From contig NZ_CP085041.1 of the NCBI RefSeq assembly GCF_022026155.1, positions 776,306-840,305 on the forward strand: 64,000 nucleotides of DNA. The letters are read 5' to 3'. This DNA comes from Dissulfurimicrobium hydrothermale. Its GTDB lineage: Bacteria; Desulfobacterota; Dissulfuribacteria; Dissulfuribacterales; Sh68. The position numbers and the translations under genes were made by a program. The notes under the pieces were generated by a model. The model was not told the origin of the DNA. It ran no database searches and saw only the letters and a list, made by a program, of their open reading frames with translations. Numbering within the stretch: position 1 is the first letter of the stretch; every line of letters begins with the position of its first letter. Of the stretch, positions 8,226-17,836 are shown in pieces.

Positions 8226-8918
8226 TCAATCACCGGGCGAGAGAATTTTCAAGTAGTTTAGTATAGAAACGAGTACGGTGGCGGTTTTTTTGAGTGCGCC
8301 TTCAGTCGTCCATCTAGCTTTATCAGGATCCCCGGCGTAATTACTTATGCCGCGGAGCTCAATGAGCGGCGCATAATAGAGGCTACATACCTGGGCCGCT
8401 GCAGCCCCTTCCATGTTTTCCACTGCTGCCTTGAAGCGGTGTTTCAGTCTGGCAGCCCTCTCGAAGTCGGCGCTTGCACATGATACAGTTACCATTGGTA
8501 TGGCTTTTATCCCAATGCCGTCGAGGATTTTAAAAAAATCGGGTTTTAAAAAGCGCGTCCATCTGTCTTTGAGTGGGAACATCATGGGGATCCTTTCATT
8601 GCCGATTTCGATGGGTTCGACCCCCTTTGGAGTACACCGGCCGAGGTCTCCGTAAATCTCTGACTCTGCAAGGCACACATCTTCCAACCCGACCCCGGTG
8701 TCTTTGTAGCAGCCCCCGATCCCGACCAGGATCACGATCTCAGGCCTTTGCCTCTCCATTATCATTGTGAGGGTCATGGCGGTCGCCCCTGGGCCTATGC
8801 CTGACACGATATGGGGGAGGCGGTTTCTTTCCACGACTTTTGAGAATTCAACGACGCTGGAAAGGGCATAGAGTTCGAGTCTTGTCGGTGTGATGAGTAA
8901 GGTCTTTTTCAGGTCCAT
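8226..8918 (-). CDS. mqnB: Futalosine hydrolase MqnB
   Basis: A 230-residue protein of the nucleoside phosphorylase/hydrolase fold. MqnB removes hypoxanthine from futalosine in menaquinone synthesis. 'VSGIGPGATAMTL' and 'LVGIGGCYKDTGVGLEDVC' form the purine and ribose site, and 'AAVENMEGAAAAQVC' with 'ELRGISNYAGD' is the conserved Met-Glu/Asp C-terminal half that separates MqnB/MTAN-type enzymes. I chose the ATG at 8918, where the family core 'KTLLITPTRLE' begins; the frame is open further upstream, but that would extend into the znuB-like gene. This start overlaps that gene by 10 bases, which suggests coupled translation. Confidence 0.9.
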   Translation of the reverse strand: MDLKKTLLITPTRLELYALSSVVEFSKVVERNRLPHIVSGIGPGATAMTLTMIMERQRPEIVILVGIGGCYKDTGVGLEDVCLAESEIYGDLGRCTPKGVEPIEIGNERIPMMFPLKDRWTRFLKPDFFKILDGIGIKAIPMVTVSCASADFERAARLKHRFKAAVENMEGAAAAQVCSLYYAPLIELRGISNYAGDPDKARWTTEGALKKTATVLVSILNYLKILSPGD

Positions 8919-9724
8919 TTGTATCTCTGTCGGAAGACAAGACCTATGCCAAGTATCAAGCCGCTCAACAGGACTATCGAACCCGATGCGGGCCAGTCGA
9001 GGCAAAAGGCCAGGATCAGGCCCACGAATATGGAGACAACGGCAAAGATCACGGCCATGAATACAGCCTGTCTGAAACTTGCGGCCATGGTAAGCCCTGC
9101 TGCCGCCGGTATAATCATCAGGGCCGCTACAAGGAGGAGCCCTACAACCTTCATGCCGGTCACCACTGTTACAGCCGTCAGGATGGCGATGAGCATGTCG
9201 AGTACGCCTACATTGATGCCAGCCGTCTTTGCTGTCTGGTTGTCGAATGTGGCATATACCAGCTCGTTATAAAATAATGCGAGGGTTGCAAGCGTTACCA
9301 GGGCAAGTCCTCCCGCCATCCAGACCTCGACCTGGCTGATCGCAAGGATGCTCCCGAAGAGATAGGAAAACAGCTCCGCATTAAAGTCGCCTGCTATGGA
9401 TGCCAGCATGACCCCGAGCGCCATTCCAAGGCTGCTGACTATCCCTATGCCGGTATCCCCGCCAAGGCCTGATTTGTCCTTGATGGCGTTGATCCAGAGG
9501 CCTGCGAGGAGTGTAAAGACAAGGGCGACCGGTAAGGGTGCCAGATTGAACATGAGCCCTATGGCCACCCCGCCGAATGTCACATGGGAGAGCCCATGGC
9601 CTATCATGGCCTCTCTTCTAAGTACTAGAAATATCCCCAGTATGGCACAGCTTGCGCCTACAAGCGTGCCTGCCAGAAAGGCCCTTTTCATAAAATCAAA
9701 GGAGAAGATATAGAGGATTTCCAT
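8909..9724 (-). CDS. Metal ABC transporter permease, ZnuB/MntB family
   Basis: A 271-residue integral membrane protein with about eight hydrophobic helices, matching the ABC-3 family permeases that move zinc, manganese or iron. Early 'AFLAGTLVGASCAILGIFLV' and 'EAMIGHGLSHVTFGGVAIG' are hallmark segments, and 'GGDTGIGIVSSLGMALGVML' follows in the usual place. The matching ATPase and binding protein are not next to it, so they must lie elsewhere. It sits between a histidine kinase gene and mqnB, with an overlap of 10 bases with mqnB. The metal cannot be decided from the sequence. Confidence 0.88.
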   Translation of the reverse strand: MEILYIFSFDFMKRAFLAGTLVGASCAILGIFLVLRREAMIGHGLSHVTFGGVAIGLMFNLAPLPVALVFTLLAGLWINAIKDKSGLGGDTGIGIVSSLGMALGVMLASIAGDFNAELFSYLFGSILAISQVEVWMAGGLALVTLATLALFYNELVYATFDNQTAKTAGINVGVLDMLIAILTAVTVVTGMKVVGLLLVAALMIIPAAAGLTMAASFRQAVFMAVIFAVVSIFVGLILAFCLDWPASGSIVLLSGLILGIGLVFRQRYKWT

Positions 9725-9733
9725 GTCGAATGG

Positions 9734-11290
9734 TCAGGAGGCGGCAGGTCTGATTTCTGCGCCTTTATTAGACCGTCCAGCGGGCTGTAAGGCCCCAGGT
9801 CTTTTGAGGGGAAACAGCACCTTAACCGTGGTGCCAAGGGACGGCCTGCTTGAGACGCTTATCATGCCGTTGTGGCCCTTTACTATCCCGAGCACTGCAG
9901 CCATGCCGAGACCACGTCCTGTGAATTTGGTTGTAAAGAACGGGTCGAATATCCTTGCCATCGTCTCCTCATCCATGCCTATGCCCGTGTCAGATACCTC
10001 GATAAAGGCATACTCATCTTCCTTCGAATCTTCAGCGAGAAAGGCCTGGGAGATATATTGCCTGTCTGCGTACATGGTGCCCACTTTTATGGTTATAAGG
10101 CCGCCAGCGTTATTCAGTGCCTCTGATGCATTGGCTGCAAGGTCTATGACCATGTATTTCAGCTGCGTCGGATCCCCGTTGATCAGGATGGGCGCCGTTT
10201 GGATCTCCAGTTTTAATTCGGCCTTTTTGGATATAGTGTTCCTTATTAGATGGGCCTGTTCCCTCATGAAGGCCGCGAGTTCCAATTCTTTTAACATTAA
10301 CATGGCCTGGCCCGAATAGGCAAGCATCTTACTGGTGAGTTCCGCCGCGCGTCTGACCCCCTGTTCGATTTTTAAAAGGAATTCTTTAAGCGGAGAGTCG
10401 TCAGGGAGTCTGGTCAGACAGATCTCTGTATACCCAAGTATTCCTGCCAGGATGTTGTTGAATTGGTGGGCTATTCCCCCTGCAAGCACGCCGATGGCCT
10501 CGATCTTTTTCGTACGATGAAGCCTCTCTTCGAGCCTCTTTTTATCCTCTTCGACCCTTTTGCGTTCGGTTATATCACGGAATATGCCCCTGGTAAAAAG
10601 GGGCCTGCCCTGTTCATCGAGGTGACAGTTGGCGTTTCCTTCGAGGATGATCCGGCGCCCGTCTTTTGCAATAAAACTGGTCTCGATATGCTCGGCGCTG
10701 CCCCCTGAGAGCACGGTTTTGAACATATCCTGGCATTTTAATTGGCATTCAGGGGCCCAGACATCCATGAGCTTCAGCCTTGCTACCTCCTCCACGGTAT
10801 AACCGAGCGTTTCAAGCCATGCGCGGTTTACATAGATGAATGACCCGTCAGGGGCCACGCTCTGTATGAGGTCGTTTGCGTTTTCGAGGAGGTCTAGGTA
10901 TCGTTCCTCACTTTTTTTGAGGTCTTTTTGGGTCTTTTTAAGGGTGGTTATGTCGTGGGCTACATGTATTGCGCCGACGAGCGCCCCTTTTTCATCGTGA
11001 AGCGGTGAGACGTTTACCTCTACATATTCGCCAAGCGGGCCGCCGGTTATCTCAACGGTATGGGATTTGCCGTCGACCAACAGCATGGCAAGTGGACAAT
11101 AGTCAACCGGCGCCTCCCTGCCGTATATGACCTCATAGCATGGTCTTCCAATGATTTCAGGTTGATGGTCGAGCCTTGCCTTCATTGCCCTGTTTATGTA
11201 TATGAGCCGGTATTCCCTGTCCAATAGGCAGATCATGTCTGGTATTGAATCAAGCACGGCCTTCCAGTCTTTTATTTTCATGGTTTTCAT
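9734..11290 (-). CDS. PAS-domain sensor histidine kinase (orphan)
   Basis: With the ATG at 11290 the protein is 518 residues and has no clear membrane helix, so it is probably cytoplasmic. Two PAS domains come first (about 8-120 and 130-250): the first has 'DMICLLDREYRLIYINRAM' and a Cys pair in 'RPCYEVIYG...DYCPLAML', the second 'FIYVNRAWLETLGYT'. The dimerisation helix holds the phospho-accepting His in 'GIAHQFNNILAGILGY' (about residue 276). The ATPase domain has 'DLAANASEALNNAGG', 'DTGIGMDEE' and 'TGRGLGMAAVLGIVKGH'. All catalytic motifs look intact. No response regulator adjoins it. An ATG at 11362 would add 24 residues; neither start has a clear ribosome-binding site. Confidence 0.88.
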   Translation of the reverse strand: MKTMKIKDWKAVLDSIPDMICLLDREYRLIYINRAMKARLDHQPEIIGRPCYEVIYGREAPVDYCPLAMLLVDGKSHTVEITGGPLGEYVEVNVSPLHDEKGALVGAIHVAHDITTLKKTQKDLKKSEERYLDLLENANDLIQSVAPDGSFIYVNRAWLETLGYTVEEVARLKLMDVWAPECQLKCQDMFKTVLSGGSAEHIETSFIAKDGRRIILEGNANCHLDEQGRPLFTRGIFRDITERKRVEEDKKRLEERLHRTKKIEAIGVLAGGIAHQFNNILAGILGYTEICLTRLPDDSPLKEFLLKIEQGVRRAAELTSKMLAYSGQAMLMLKELELAAFMREQAHLIRNTISKKAELKLEIQTAPILINGDPTQLKYMVIDLAANASEALNNAGGLITIKVGTMYADRQYISQAFLAEDSKEDEYAFIEVSDTGIGMDEETMARIFDPFFTTKFTGRGLGMAAVLGIVKGHNGMISVSSRPSLGTTVKVLFPLKRPGALQPAGRSNKGAEIRPAAS

Positions 11291-11424
11291 GGATAGAACG
11301 ATCCGAGAGTTATTAAAACATAAATAGTATAGTATAACTGTGCTACTTACAAGGAGCGACATTTGATTTTGTTTGCGTGTTATTTAATTTATAAAAATAT
11401 TACCTAATTTTAATCTGCTAATGA

Positions 11425-11453
11425 TTGACAAATTAAGATTTGGATAATAAATT
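11425..11453 (+). promoter_or_regulatory. Candidate sigma70-type promoter for the ilv operon
   Basis: A perfect TTGACA at 11425-11430 is followed 17 bases later by TAAATT at 11448-11453, which matches TATAAT at four positions. It lies in the AT-rich gap between the divergent histidine kinase and ilvB and would leave a leader of roughly 95 bases before ilvB. A second TTGACA at 11514 is too close to the ilvB start to have a well-placed -10. Prediction by eye only. Confidence 0.35.
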
Positions 11454-11554
11454 TCATTTGTTTGTGACTCAGCCACTAACTAATGGGCATGACGTCTGTC
11501 TGGTGGTTTAATGTTGACATTACATTATTTAGATTTAGACAGTGAGGTGAATTT

Positions 11555-13255
11555 ATGGCTAAGATGGCCGGGAAACAGATGGTTGTTGAGGCCCTCAAGA
11601 GGGAAGGCGTCGAAGTGGTCTTTGGCTACCCAGGTGGGGCCATCATAGACGTCTTTGATGCAATCGACAAAGATGGCAGCATCAAATTCGTGCTTGTGCG
11701 CCATGAACAGGGGGCGACGCATGCGGCTGATGGGTATGCAAGGTCGAGCGGCAAGGTCGGCGTATGTATTGTCACATCTGGCCCTGGCGCAACCAACACG
11801 GTGACTGGCATCGCCACTGCATATATGGATTCTGTGCCCATGGTCGTGATAACAGGCCAGGTACCGACGGCGCTCATAGGAAACGATGCATTCCAAGAGG
11901 TTGACATAGTCGGCATCACGCGCCCATGTACCAAACACAACTACCTTGTAAAGGACGTAAAAGACCTCTCAAGAATACTTAAAGAGGCGTTCTACCTGGC
12001 AAGATCAGGCCGGCCTGGGCCAGTGCTTATCGATATCCCGAAAGATGTCCAGAACGGCAAGGCCGAGTTCGCCTATCCGGAAGAGATAGAGTTGAGATCT
12101 TATAAACCGGTGGCCGATCCGCACATCAAACAGATCGAGAGGGCATGCGCCTTGATCGAGCAGGCAAGAAAGCCGATAATCTATGCAGGAGGCGGTGTCG
12201 TCATCGCAGGTGCGCACAAGGAACTTAGGGCGTTGGCTGAGGAGATAAGCGCCCCTGTGGCAATGACGCTCATGGGGCTTGGAGGGTTTCCTGGTACCCA
12301 TCCATATAGTCTTGGGATGCTTGGAATGCATGGGAGCTACTGCTCCAACATGGCTATGGCGAATACAGACCTTATCATAGCCGTTGGCGCTCGTTTCGAT
12401 GACAGGGTGACGGGCAAGATAGAGGCCTTCGCCCCAATGGCGAAGATAATCCATATGGATGTTGATCCTACCTCTATACAGAAGAACGTCAAGGTGGATG
12501 TCCCGATAGTGGGCGATTGTAAAAAAGGCCTTAGCAAACTATTGAAGGTCTTAAAAGAAGGCGGACGCGACCAGGAGACATGGAAGAATCAGCATAAGGC
12601 ATGGTGGGAACAGATAAGGGCCTGGGAGAAGCGGCATCCTCTGAGCTATAAAAAGGATTCGAATGTCATAAAGCCTCAATATGTAATTGAAAGGTTATAT
12701 GACATGACAAAGGGCAGGGCTATAATTACGACTGAAGTCGGTCAGAATCAGATGTGGACGGCCCAGTTTTACAAGTTTGACGAGCCCAGGACGCTCTTGA
12801 CCTCCGGGGGCCTCGGCACCATGGGTTACGGTTTTCCAGCGGCAATCGGTGCCCAGATAGCATTTCCTGACAAGCTTGTCGTGGATGTGGCCGGTGACGG
12901 CAGCATCCAGATGAATATCCAGGAGATGGCGACTGCGATGGAGCAGAAACTGCCGGTAAAGATAGTCATTTTAAATAACCAGTTCCTAGGTATGGTGCGG
13001 CAGTGGCAGGAGCTCTTTTATGAAAAGCGCTACGTGGCCACCAGATTCCAGGTCGTCCCCGATTTTGTAAGGCTCGCCGAGGCCTATGGGGCGAAGGGGT
13101 TCAGGGCTACCAGACCTGAAGAGGTGGATCAGGTCTTGAAACAAGGGCTTGAGACCGACGGCCTTGTGATCATGGAATTCGCCATCGCCCGTGAGGAGGG
13201 GGTGTTCCCAATGGTCCCTGCTGGCAAAGCTACGACCGAGATGTTGTTAGTTTAG
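11555..13255 (+). CDS. ilvB: Acetolactate (acetohydroxyacid) synthase large subunit
   Basis: A 566-residue thiamine-diphosphate enzyme that condenses pyruvate with pyruvate or 2-ketobutyrate in the first common step of valine, leucine and isoleucine synthesis. Visible landmarks: the catalytic Glu in 'VRHEQGATHAADGYARSSGK' (about 45-65), 'GVCIVTSGPGATN', the FAD-linked central domain with 'IYAGGGVVIAGAH', and the ThDP/Mg motif 'VVDVAGDGSIQMNIQE' (GDG-x-N) near 445. Length is normal. GAGGTG lies shortly before the ATG. It heads the ilvB-ilvH-ilvC-psd-pssA-leuA run on the plus strand; ilvH follows after 23 bases. Confidence 0.97.
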   Translation: MAKMAGKQMVVEALKREGVEVVFGYPGGAIIDVFDAIDKDGSIKFVLVRHEQGATHAADGYARSSGKVGVCIVTSGPGATNTVTGIATAYMDSVPMVVITGQVPTALIGNDAFQEVDIVGITRPCTKHNYLVKDVKDLSRILKEAFYLARSGRPGPVLIDIPKDVQNGKAEFAYPEEIELRSYKPVADPHIKQIERACALIEQARKPIIYAGGGVVIAGAHKELRALAEEISAPVAMTLMGLGGFPGTHPYSLGMLGMHGSYCSNMAMANTDLIIAVGARFDDRVTGKIEAFAPMAKIIHMDVDPTSIQKNVKVDVPIVGDCKKGLSKLLKVLKEGGRDQETWKNQHKAWWEQIRAWEKRHPLSYKKDSNVIKPQYVIERLYDMTKGRAIITTEVGQNQMWTAQFYKFDEPRTLLTSGGLGTMGYGFPAAIGAQIAFPDKLVVDVAGDGSIQMNIQEMATAMEQKLPVKIVILNNQFLGMVRQWQELFYEKRYVATRFQVVPDFVRLAEAYGAKGFRATRPEEVDQVLKQGLETDGLVIMEFAIAREEGVFPMVPAGKATTEMLLV

Positions 13256-13278
13256 TTCTAGAAAAGGAGTTTGCCCTT

Positions 13279-13764
13279 ATGAGACATACACTTTCCGTCT
13301 TGGTGGAAAATAATCCAGGTGCCCTTTCCCGTATCGCCGGACTCTTCAGCGGCCGCGGCTTCAATATCGAGAGCCTCTGTGTAGCCGCAACGCTTGATCC
13401 CACACTCTCCCACCTGACACTGGTCACGTCCGGCGCGGATCTGATCATCGAACAGATCATCAAGCAACTGAACCGCTTGGTTGATGTCTATAAGGTTGTG
13501 GATGTCAGCGAAGGGGAGTATGTTGAGCGTGAGATGGCCCTTATAAAGGTCAAGGCCGAGGCCGAGACGCGCGCAGAGGTCTTGAGGATCGTTGACATCT
13601 TCCGCTGCAAGGTTGTGGATGTAAGCCCAAAGACCTATACCCTTGAGGTGACAGGACCTGAAACCAAGCTCAAGGCCGTGCTGGAGCTTTTGCGCCCTAT
13701 AGGGATAAAAGAGATCGCAAGGACCGGGACTATAGCGATGGCACGGGAGAAAAAGACCGTTTAG
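13279..13764 (+). CDS. ilvH: Acetolactate synthase small (regulatory) subunit
   Basis: A 161-residue subunit with an N-terminal ACT domain ('HTLSVLVENNPGALSRIAGL', then 'GRGFNIESLCVA') and the conserved C-terminal half from about residue 80 ('REMALIKVKAEAETRAEVL'). It activates the large subunit and gives feedback inhibition, typically by valine bound at the ACT dimer interface. A strong AAAGGAG precedes the ATG. It is placed between ilvB and ilvC, the standard order. The symbol ilvN would be equally acceptable. Confidence 0.96.
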   Translation: MRHTLSVLVENNPGALSRIAGLFSGRGFNIESLCVAATLDPTLSHLTLVTSGADLIIEQIIKQLNRLVDVYKVVDVSEGEYVEREMALIKVKAEAETRAEVLRIVDIFRCKVVDVSPKTYTLEVTGPETKLKAVLELLRPIGIKEIARTGTIAMAREKKTV

Positions 13765-13779
13765 AAAGGAGTTGCAACC

Positions 13780-14769
13780 ATGCGTATTTATTATGAACAA
13801 GACGCCCAGCTGGAGGCGTTGAACGGCAAGATTATAGCCGTCATAGGTTATGGGAGCCAGGGACATGCCCATGCCTTGAATCTCAAGGAGAGCGGGCTGT
13901 CTGTTATTGTAGGTCAGAGGCCCGGTTCGGCCAATTACGACCTTGCCGTAAAACACGGCTTTAAGCCTGTAAGCGCGCAGGAGGCCGCCGAAAAGGCCGA
14001 TGTGATCATGCTTCTAGTGCCTGACCATATCCAAGGGCCTTTATACAACGAGGCGATCGCACCGCACCTTAAAGAGGGCGACATGCTACTCTTTGCGCAT
14101 GGGTTTAATATTCATTTCGGCCAGATAGTCCCGCCTGCTTATGTGGATGTGGCTATGGTGGCACCGAAGGGCCCTGGGCACCTTGTCAGACGAGAGTATG
14201 AAAGGGGCGCCGGTGTGCCCAGCCTTGTGGCCGTCCATCAGGATGCAACCGGCGAGGCCATGAAGAAGGCGTTGGCATATGCCAAGGGTATAGGGGCGGC
14301 CAGGGCTGGTGTTATCGAGACCACATTTAAGGAAGAGACCGAGACTGACCTTTTCGGCGAGCAGAGTGTCCTCTGTGGTGGTGTGAGCGAACTCATAAAA
14401 GCTGGTTTCGAGACGCTTGTAAATGCAGGCTATCAACCTGAGATAGCCTATTTTGAGTGCTGCCATGAGCTCAAGTTGATAGTTGATCTTATATATGAAG
14501 GCGGTCTTGGAAGGATGCGTTATTCTATAAGCGATACCGCTGAATATGGGGACTATACAAGGGGTAAGCGCATCATTACTGATGAGACCCGCAAGGAGAT
14601 GAAAAAAATCCTTGACGAGATACAGTCCGGTCAGTTCGCCAAGGAGTGGATGCTCGAGAACCAAGTGGGCCGTCCGGTGTTCAACGCCCTGAGGAGGCGC
14701 GAAAGGGGGCATCTTATTGAAGATATCGGTGCCCGCCTCAGGGGGATGATGAGCTGGTTAAAAAGATAA
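13780..14769 (+). CDS. ilvC: Ketol-acid reductoisomerase
   Basis: A 329-residue class I enzyme that isomerises and reduces acetolactate or acetohydroxybutyrate. The N-terminal Rossmann domain has '[19 protein letters not shown]' and the cofactor loop '[13 protein letters not shown]', whose Arg and Ser are the pattern usual for NADPH. The metal-binding helical domain includes '[17 protein letters not shown]' and '[17 protein letters not shown]', with the catalytic acidic residues intact. AAAGGAG precedes the ATG. The stop codon abuts the psd start with no gap, so phospholipid genes are tied to this amino-acid operon. Confidence 0.97.
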   Translation: MRIYYEQDAQLEALNGKIIAVIGYGSQGHAHALNLKESGLSVIVGQRPGSANYDLAVKHGFKPVSAQEAAEKADVIMLLVPDHIQGPLYNEAIAPHLKEGDMLLFAHGFNIHFGQIVPPAYVDVAMVAPKGPGHLVRREYERGAGVPSLVAVHQDATGEAMKKALAYAKGIGAARAGVIETTFKEETETDLFGEQSVLCGGVSELIKAGFETLVNAGYQPEIAYFECCHELKLIVDLIYEGGLGRMRYSISDTAEYGDYTRGKRIITDETRKEMKKILDEIQSGQFAKEWMLENQVGRPVFNALRRRERGHLIEDIGARLRGMMSWLKR

Positions 14770-15414
14770 ATGCTCCCTAAAAAGATCCCGGTAGCAAAGG
14801 AAGGTGTGCCTTTTATAGGTATCCTTTCCCTCGCTTCCGTAGTATTTGCCATCTTGAATTGGCCTGCAGCGGCCGTGGTCTCTCTTGCGGCCACGGCCTT
14901 TGTGCTTTATTTTTTTAGAGATCCGGAGAGGGTGGTCCCAAGCGGGGATGATCTTGTAGTCTCCCCTGCCGATGGCAGGATTATAGAGGTCAAGGGTGCA
15001 TCAGAAGGCTCGCTTCAGGGTTCTGATGTTGTGCGGATCAGCATATTCATGAATTTATTTGATGTGCATGTAAACCGCGCACCCATCTCTGGCAGGGTCG
15101 TTCGGATGGAATATAGGGAAGGGGCGTTCTGGGCTGCCGATAAAAAGATGGCGGTTGTCGAAAACGAGAGGAACGCCCTTTTGTTGGCATCCGACGAGGG
15201 TTTTGAATGTACAGTGGTCCAGGTGGCTGGTCTTGTTGCGAGACGGATTGTCTGCTGGGCCGAAGAAGGAGATTGCCTGAAGATGGGTGAGCGTTTCGGT
15301 CTTATCAGATTCGGCTCGAGACTTGATGTATATCTGCCCAAAGATATCCCTGTATTGGTGAGAAAGGGCCAGCGCGTCCTGGCTGGTCAGACGGTGCTCG
15401 CCCTGAAAAAGTGA
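14770..15414 (+). CDS. psd: Phosphatidylserine decarboxylase proenzyme (short form)
   Basis: A 214-residue proenzyme of the short Psd class. Psd makes phosphatidylethanolamine from phosphatidylserine at the inner membrane. The N-terminus has two hydrophobic stretches (about 15-60). 'VSPADGRIIEV' and 'MNLFDVHVNRAPISG' are conserved, the latter holding an active-site His. The C-terminal 'IRFGSRLDVYLP' contains the Gly-Ser bond where the chain cuts itself, the Ser becoming the catalytic pyruvoyl group. The ATG directly follows the ilvC stop and the gene overlaps pssA by four bases (GTGA), so the order of synthesis and decarboxylation genes is coupled. Confidence 0.95.
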   Translation: MLPKKIPVAKEGVPFIGILSLASVVFAILNWPAAAVVSLAATAFVLYFFRDPERVVPSGDDLVVSPADGRIIEVKGASEGSLQGSDVVRISIFMNLFDVHVNRAPISGRVVRMEYREGAFWAADKKMAVVENERNALLLASDEGFECTVVQVAGLVARRIVCWAEEGDCLKMGERFGLIRFGSRLDVYLPKDIPVLVRKGQRVLAGQTVLALKK

Positions 15415-16220
15415 GTCTCTATATGGTAACTAGACAACAGATCGAAAATCCTGTCAAAAATCCAAGAAGAGGGGCCTATCTGCTACCCAATCTCATTACG
15501 TCCGCCGCGCTCTTCAGTGGTTTTTACGCCATTATATCGGCGATAAATGGGAACTACCAAGGCTCGGCCGTGGCCATATTCGTTGCTGCCATATTTGACG
15601 GCCTTGACGGAAGGATTGCAAGGCTTACAAAGACCACAAGCCGCTTTGGCATAGAGTATGATTCACTTTCCGATCTTGTGGCCTTCGGCGTGGCGCCGGC
15701 AGTGCTCGGATTCGTATGGGGGTTGAGGGAATACGGCAGGCTCGGCTGGCTTGCAGCGTTTATTTATGCAGCGACTACGGCCTTGCGCCTTGCCCGTTTC
15801 AATACCTTGAGCTTCAGCGGCATGGGTTCTAAGCGATATTTCGTCGGTCTCCCGTGCCCTTCGGCAGCTTGTACCGTGGCCTCGCTAGTGCTGTTGTGTC
15901 AATATCTCGGTATGGCAGGTCCGATCCGGCATGTTGGTGTGCTTGCCATAGTCTATATATTGTCATTTCTTATGGTAAGCAATGTGCGTTATTACAGCTT
16001 CAAGGAGATGCGTTGGTTTCATAGGCACCCGTTTTCTGGCATTATTGTCGTCTTAATGGCCATGACCGTGGTTGCCATCGAGCCAAAGGTGACACTCTTT
16101 GCAGTCATGTCTGTATATGTGCTTTCAGGGCCTGTATTGGCGCCTTTCAAGAGGTTTTTAAGGGTTGGAGGCGTACACGGCGATGACGCCGAACCGCTCA
16201 TAGCGGGCGAAAGAAAATAA
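15411..16220 (+). CDS. pssA: CDP-diacylglycerol-serine O-phosphatidyltransferase
   Basis: A 269-residue multispanning protein of the CDP-alcohol phosphatidyltransferase family that joins CDP-diacylglycerol and serine. The family signature DGx2ARx8Gx3Dx3D is complete: 'FDGLDGRIARLTKTTSRFG' then 'EYDSLSDLVAFGVAPA' (about 62-100). About seven membrane helices can be drawn. A GTG at 15411 overlaps the psd stop; an ATG four codons on at 15423 is also possible. It supplies the substrate of Psd, encoded just upstream. Confidence 0.95.
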   Translation: MSLYMVTRQQIENPVKNPRRGAYLLPNLITSAALFSGFYAIISAINGNYQGSAVAIFVAAIFDGLDGRIARLTKTTSRFGIEYDSLSDLVAFGVAPAVLGFVWGLREYGRLGWLAAFIYAATTALRLARFNTLSFSGMGSKRYFVGLPCPSAACTVASLVLLCQYLGMAGPIRHVGVLAIVYILSFLMVSNVRYYSFKEMRWFHRHPFSGIIVVLMAMTVVAIEPKVTLFAVMSVYVLSGPVLAPFKRFLRVGGVHGDDAEPLIAGERK

Positions 16221-16235
16221 AGGGTCGAAACATCT

Positions 16236-17798
16236 ATGACAGACTGCAAAAGGATATTGATCTTTGATACGACTCTTAGGGACGGCGAGCAGTCACCTGG
16301 CGTCTCATTAAATGTCGATGAAAAGTTTCAGATAGGCGTACAGCTTGAAAAATTGGGCGTGGACGTCATCGAGGCAGGCTTTCCTGTGGCCTCGGCAGGG
16401 GATTTTGCGGCTGTAAAGCGCCTTGCCGATGAGATCCGTGGTGTTCAGGTTGCTGCCCTTGCAAGGGCAAGCCAGAAAGACATTGATACTGCATGGGAGG
16501 CCATAAAGCATGGGGCCAACCCTCGTATCCATACCTTTCTTGCCACCTCTGATATTCACCTTAAATATAAACTCAGAAAGACAAGAGAAGAGGTGATTGA
16601 AATGGCGAGGGCGGCGGTCAGCCATGCCGCCGGATACACCTCAAACGTGGAATTCTCGGCCGAGGACGCAAGCCGCAGCGACCTTGATTTTCTGTGCAAG
16701 GTCTTTGAGATCGTGATCGATGCCGGGGCTACAACGGTGAATTTTCCGGATACGGTCGGCTATGCTGTACCCTGGGATTTTGCAAGGATGATACGTTATG
16801 TAATCGAGCATACGCCCAATATCCATAAGGCTGTTTTGAGCGTTCATTGTCATAACGACCTCGGGCTTGCCACGGCGAATGTCCTTGCGGCCATAGACGC
16901 CGGGGCGCGTCAAGTTGAATGTACCATAAACGGCATAGGCGAACGCGCTGGCAATACGGCTATGGAGGAGGTGGTGATGGCGATACGTACCAGGAATGAC
17001 CTCCTGCCGTATTACACGGATATCGTAACCAGATATATAGCAGCCACGAGTCGCCTGGTGAGTCTGCTTACAGGTATGGCCGTCCAACCGAATAAGGCGA
17101 TCGTCGGGATCAATGCATTCGCCCACGAGTCAGGTATCCATCAAGACGGGATCTTGAAGGAGCGTACAACTTACGAGATAATGGATCCGAAAGACATAGG
17201 TCTTGCGCAAGGTGCCCTAGTCCTTGGCAAGCACTCAGGACGCCATGCTCTCAAGGCGAGACTTGAGGAACTGGGTTATCGGCTCAGTGACGATGAGATC
17301 GATCGGGTGTTTGCAAGGTTCAAGGCTGTAGCTGACAAGAAAAAGGAGATATTCCCCGAAGATATCGAGGCGCTGGTGGCGGAAGAGGTGTTTCGGATTC
17401 CGGCCGAGGGGGTGCCTGACAGGTACCGCTTGGTCTATCTCCACGTGGCGGGTGGGAGCGGCATCAGGCCCACTGCGACCGTGGTGGTCGAGGTGGACGG
17501 CAAGGAGATAAGCGGGGTCAGTATGGGTGCAGGGCCTATCGATGCGGCCTTCAGGGCTGTCTCCGAGATTACGCAGACCAAGAGCAGACTGTTGAAATTT
17601 TCTGTAAATTCCATCACAGGCGGGACTGATGCGCAGGGCGAGGTGAGCGTCAGGATAGAAGAAGACGGTGTTGTCGTGACCGGTCAGGGAGCAGATCCTG
17701 ATATCATAACGGCAAGTGTGAGGGCCTACCTGAACGCCCTGAACCGCATAGAATACAAAAAGGCCTGCACATCGGAAAGGGCATCGGTCCGTCTTTGA
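16236..17798 (+). CDS. leuA: 2-isopropylmalate synthase
   Basis: A 520-residue enzyme that condenses acetyl-CoA with 2-ketoisovalerate, the committed step of leucine synthesis. The TIM-barrel start '[18 protein letters not shown]' and the metal-binding '[19 protein letters not shown]' are diagnostic, and '[16 protein letters not shown]' follows. The C-terminal regulatory domain (from about 395, with '[18 protein letters not shown]') is present, so leucine feedback is expected. Length is typical of the LeuA type 1 family. It lies 15 bases after pssA and slightly overlaps the open frame preceding leuC. Confidence 0.97.
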   Translation: MTDCKRILIFDTTLRDGEQSPGVSLNVDEKFQIGVQLEKLGVDVIEAGFPVASAGDFAAVKRLADEIRGVQVAALARASQKDIDTAWEAIKHGANPRIHTFLATSDIHLKYKLRKTREEVIEMARAAVSHAAGYTSNVEFSAEDASRSDLDFLCKVFEIVIDAGATTVNFPDTVGYAVPWDFARMIRYVIEHTPNIHKAVLSVHCHNDLGLATANVLAAIDAGARQVECTINGIGERAGNTAMEEVVMAIRTRNDLLPYYTDIVTRYIAATSRLVSLLTGMAVQPNKAIVGINAFAHESGIHQDGILKERTTYEIMDPKDIGLAQGALVLGKHSGRHALKARLEELGYRLSDDEIDRVFARFKAVADKKKEIFPEDIEALVAEEVFRIPAEGVPDRYRLVYLHVAGGSGIRPTATVVVEVDGKEISGVSMGAGPIDAAFRAVSEITQTKSRLLKFSVNSITGGTDAQGEVSVRIEEDGVVVTGQGADPDIITASVRAYLNALNRIEYKKACTSERASVRL

Positions 17799-17836
17799 AG
17801 AAAAAACAAGTTTGCGTTTCTGCCAAGGGGAGACTT

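Noticed and set aside
11514-11554. Second TTGACA upstream of ilvB as main promoter
   Set aside because: A -10 box at the right distance is missing and transcription would begin inside the ribosome-binding site.
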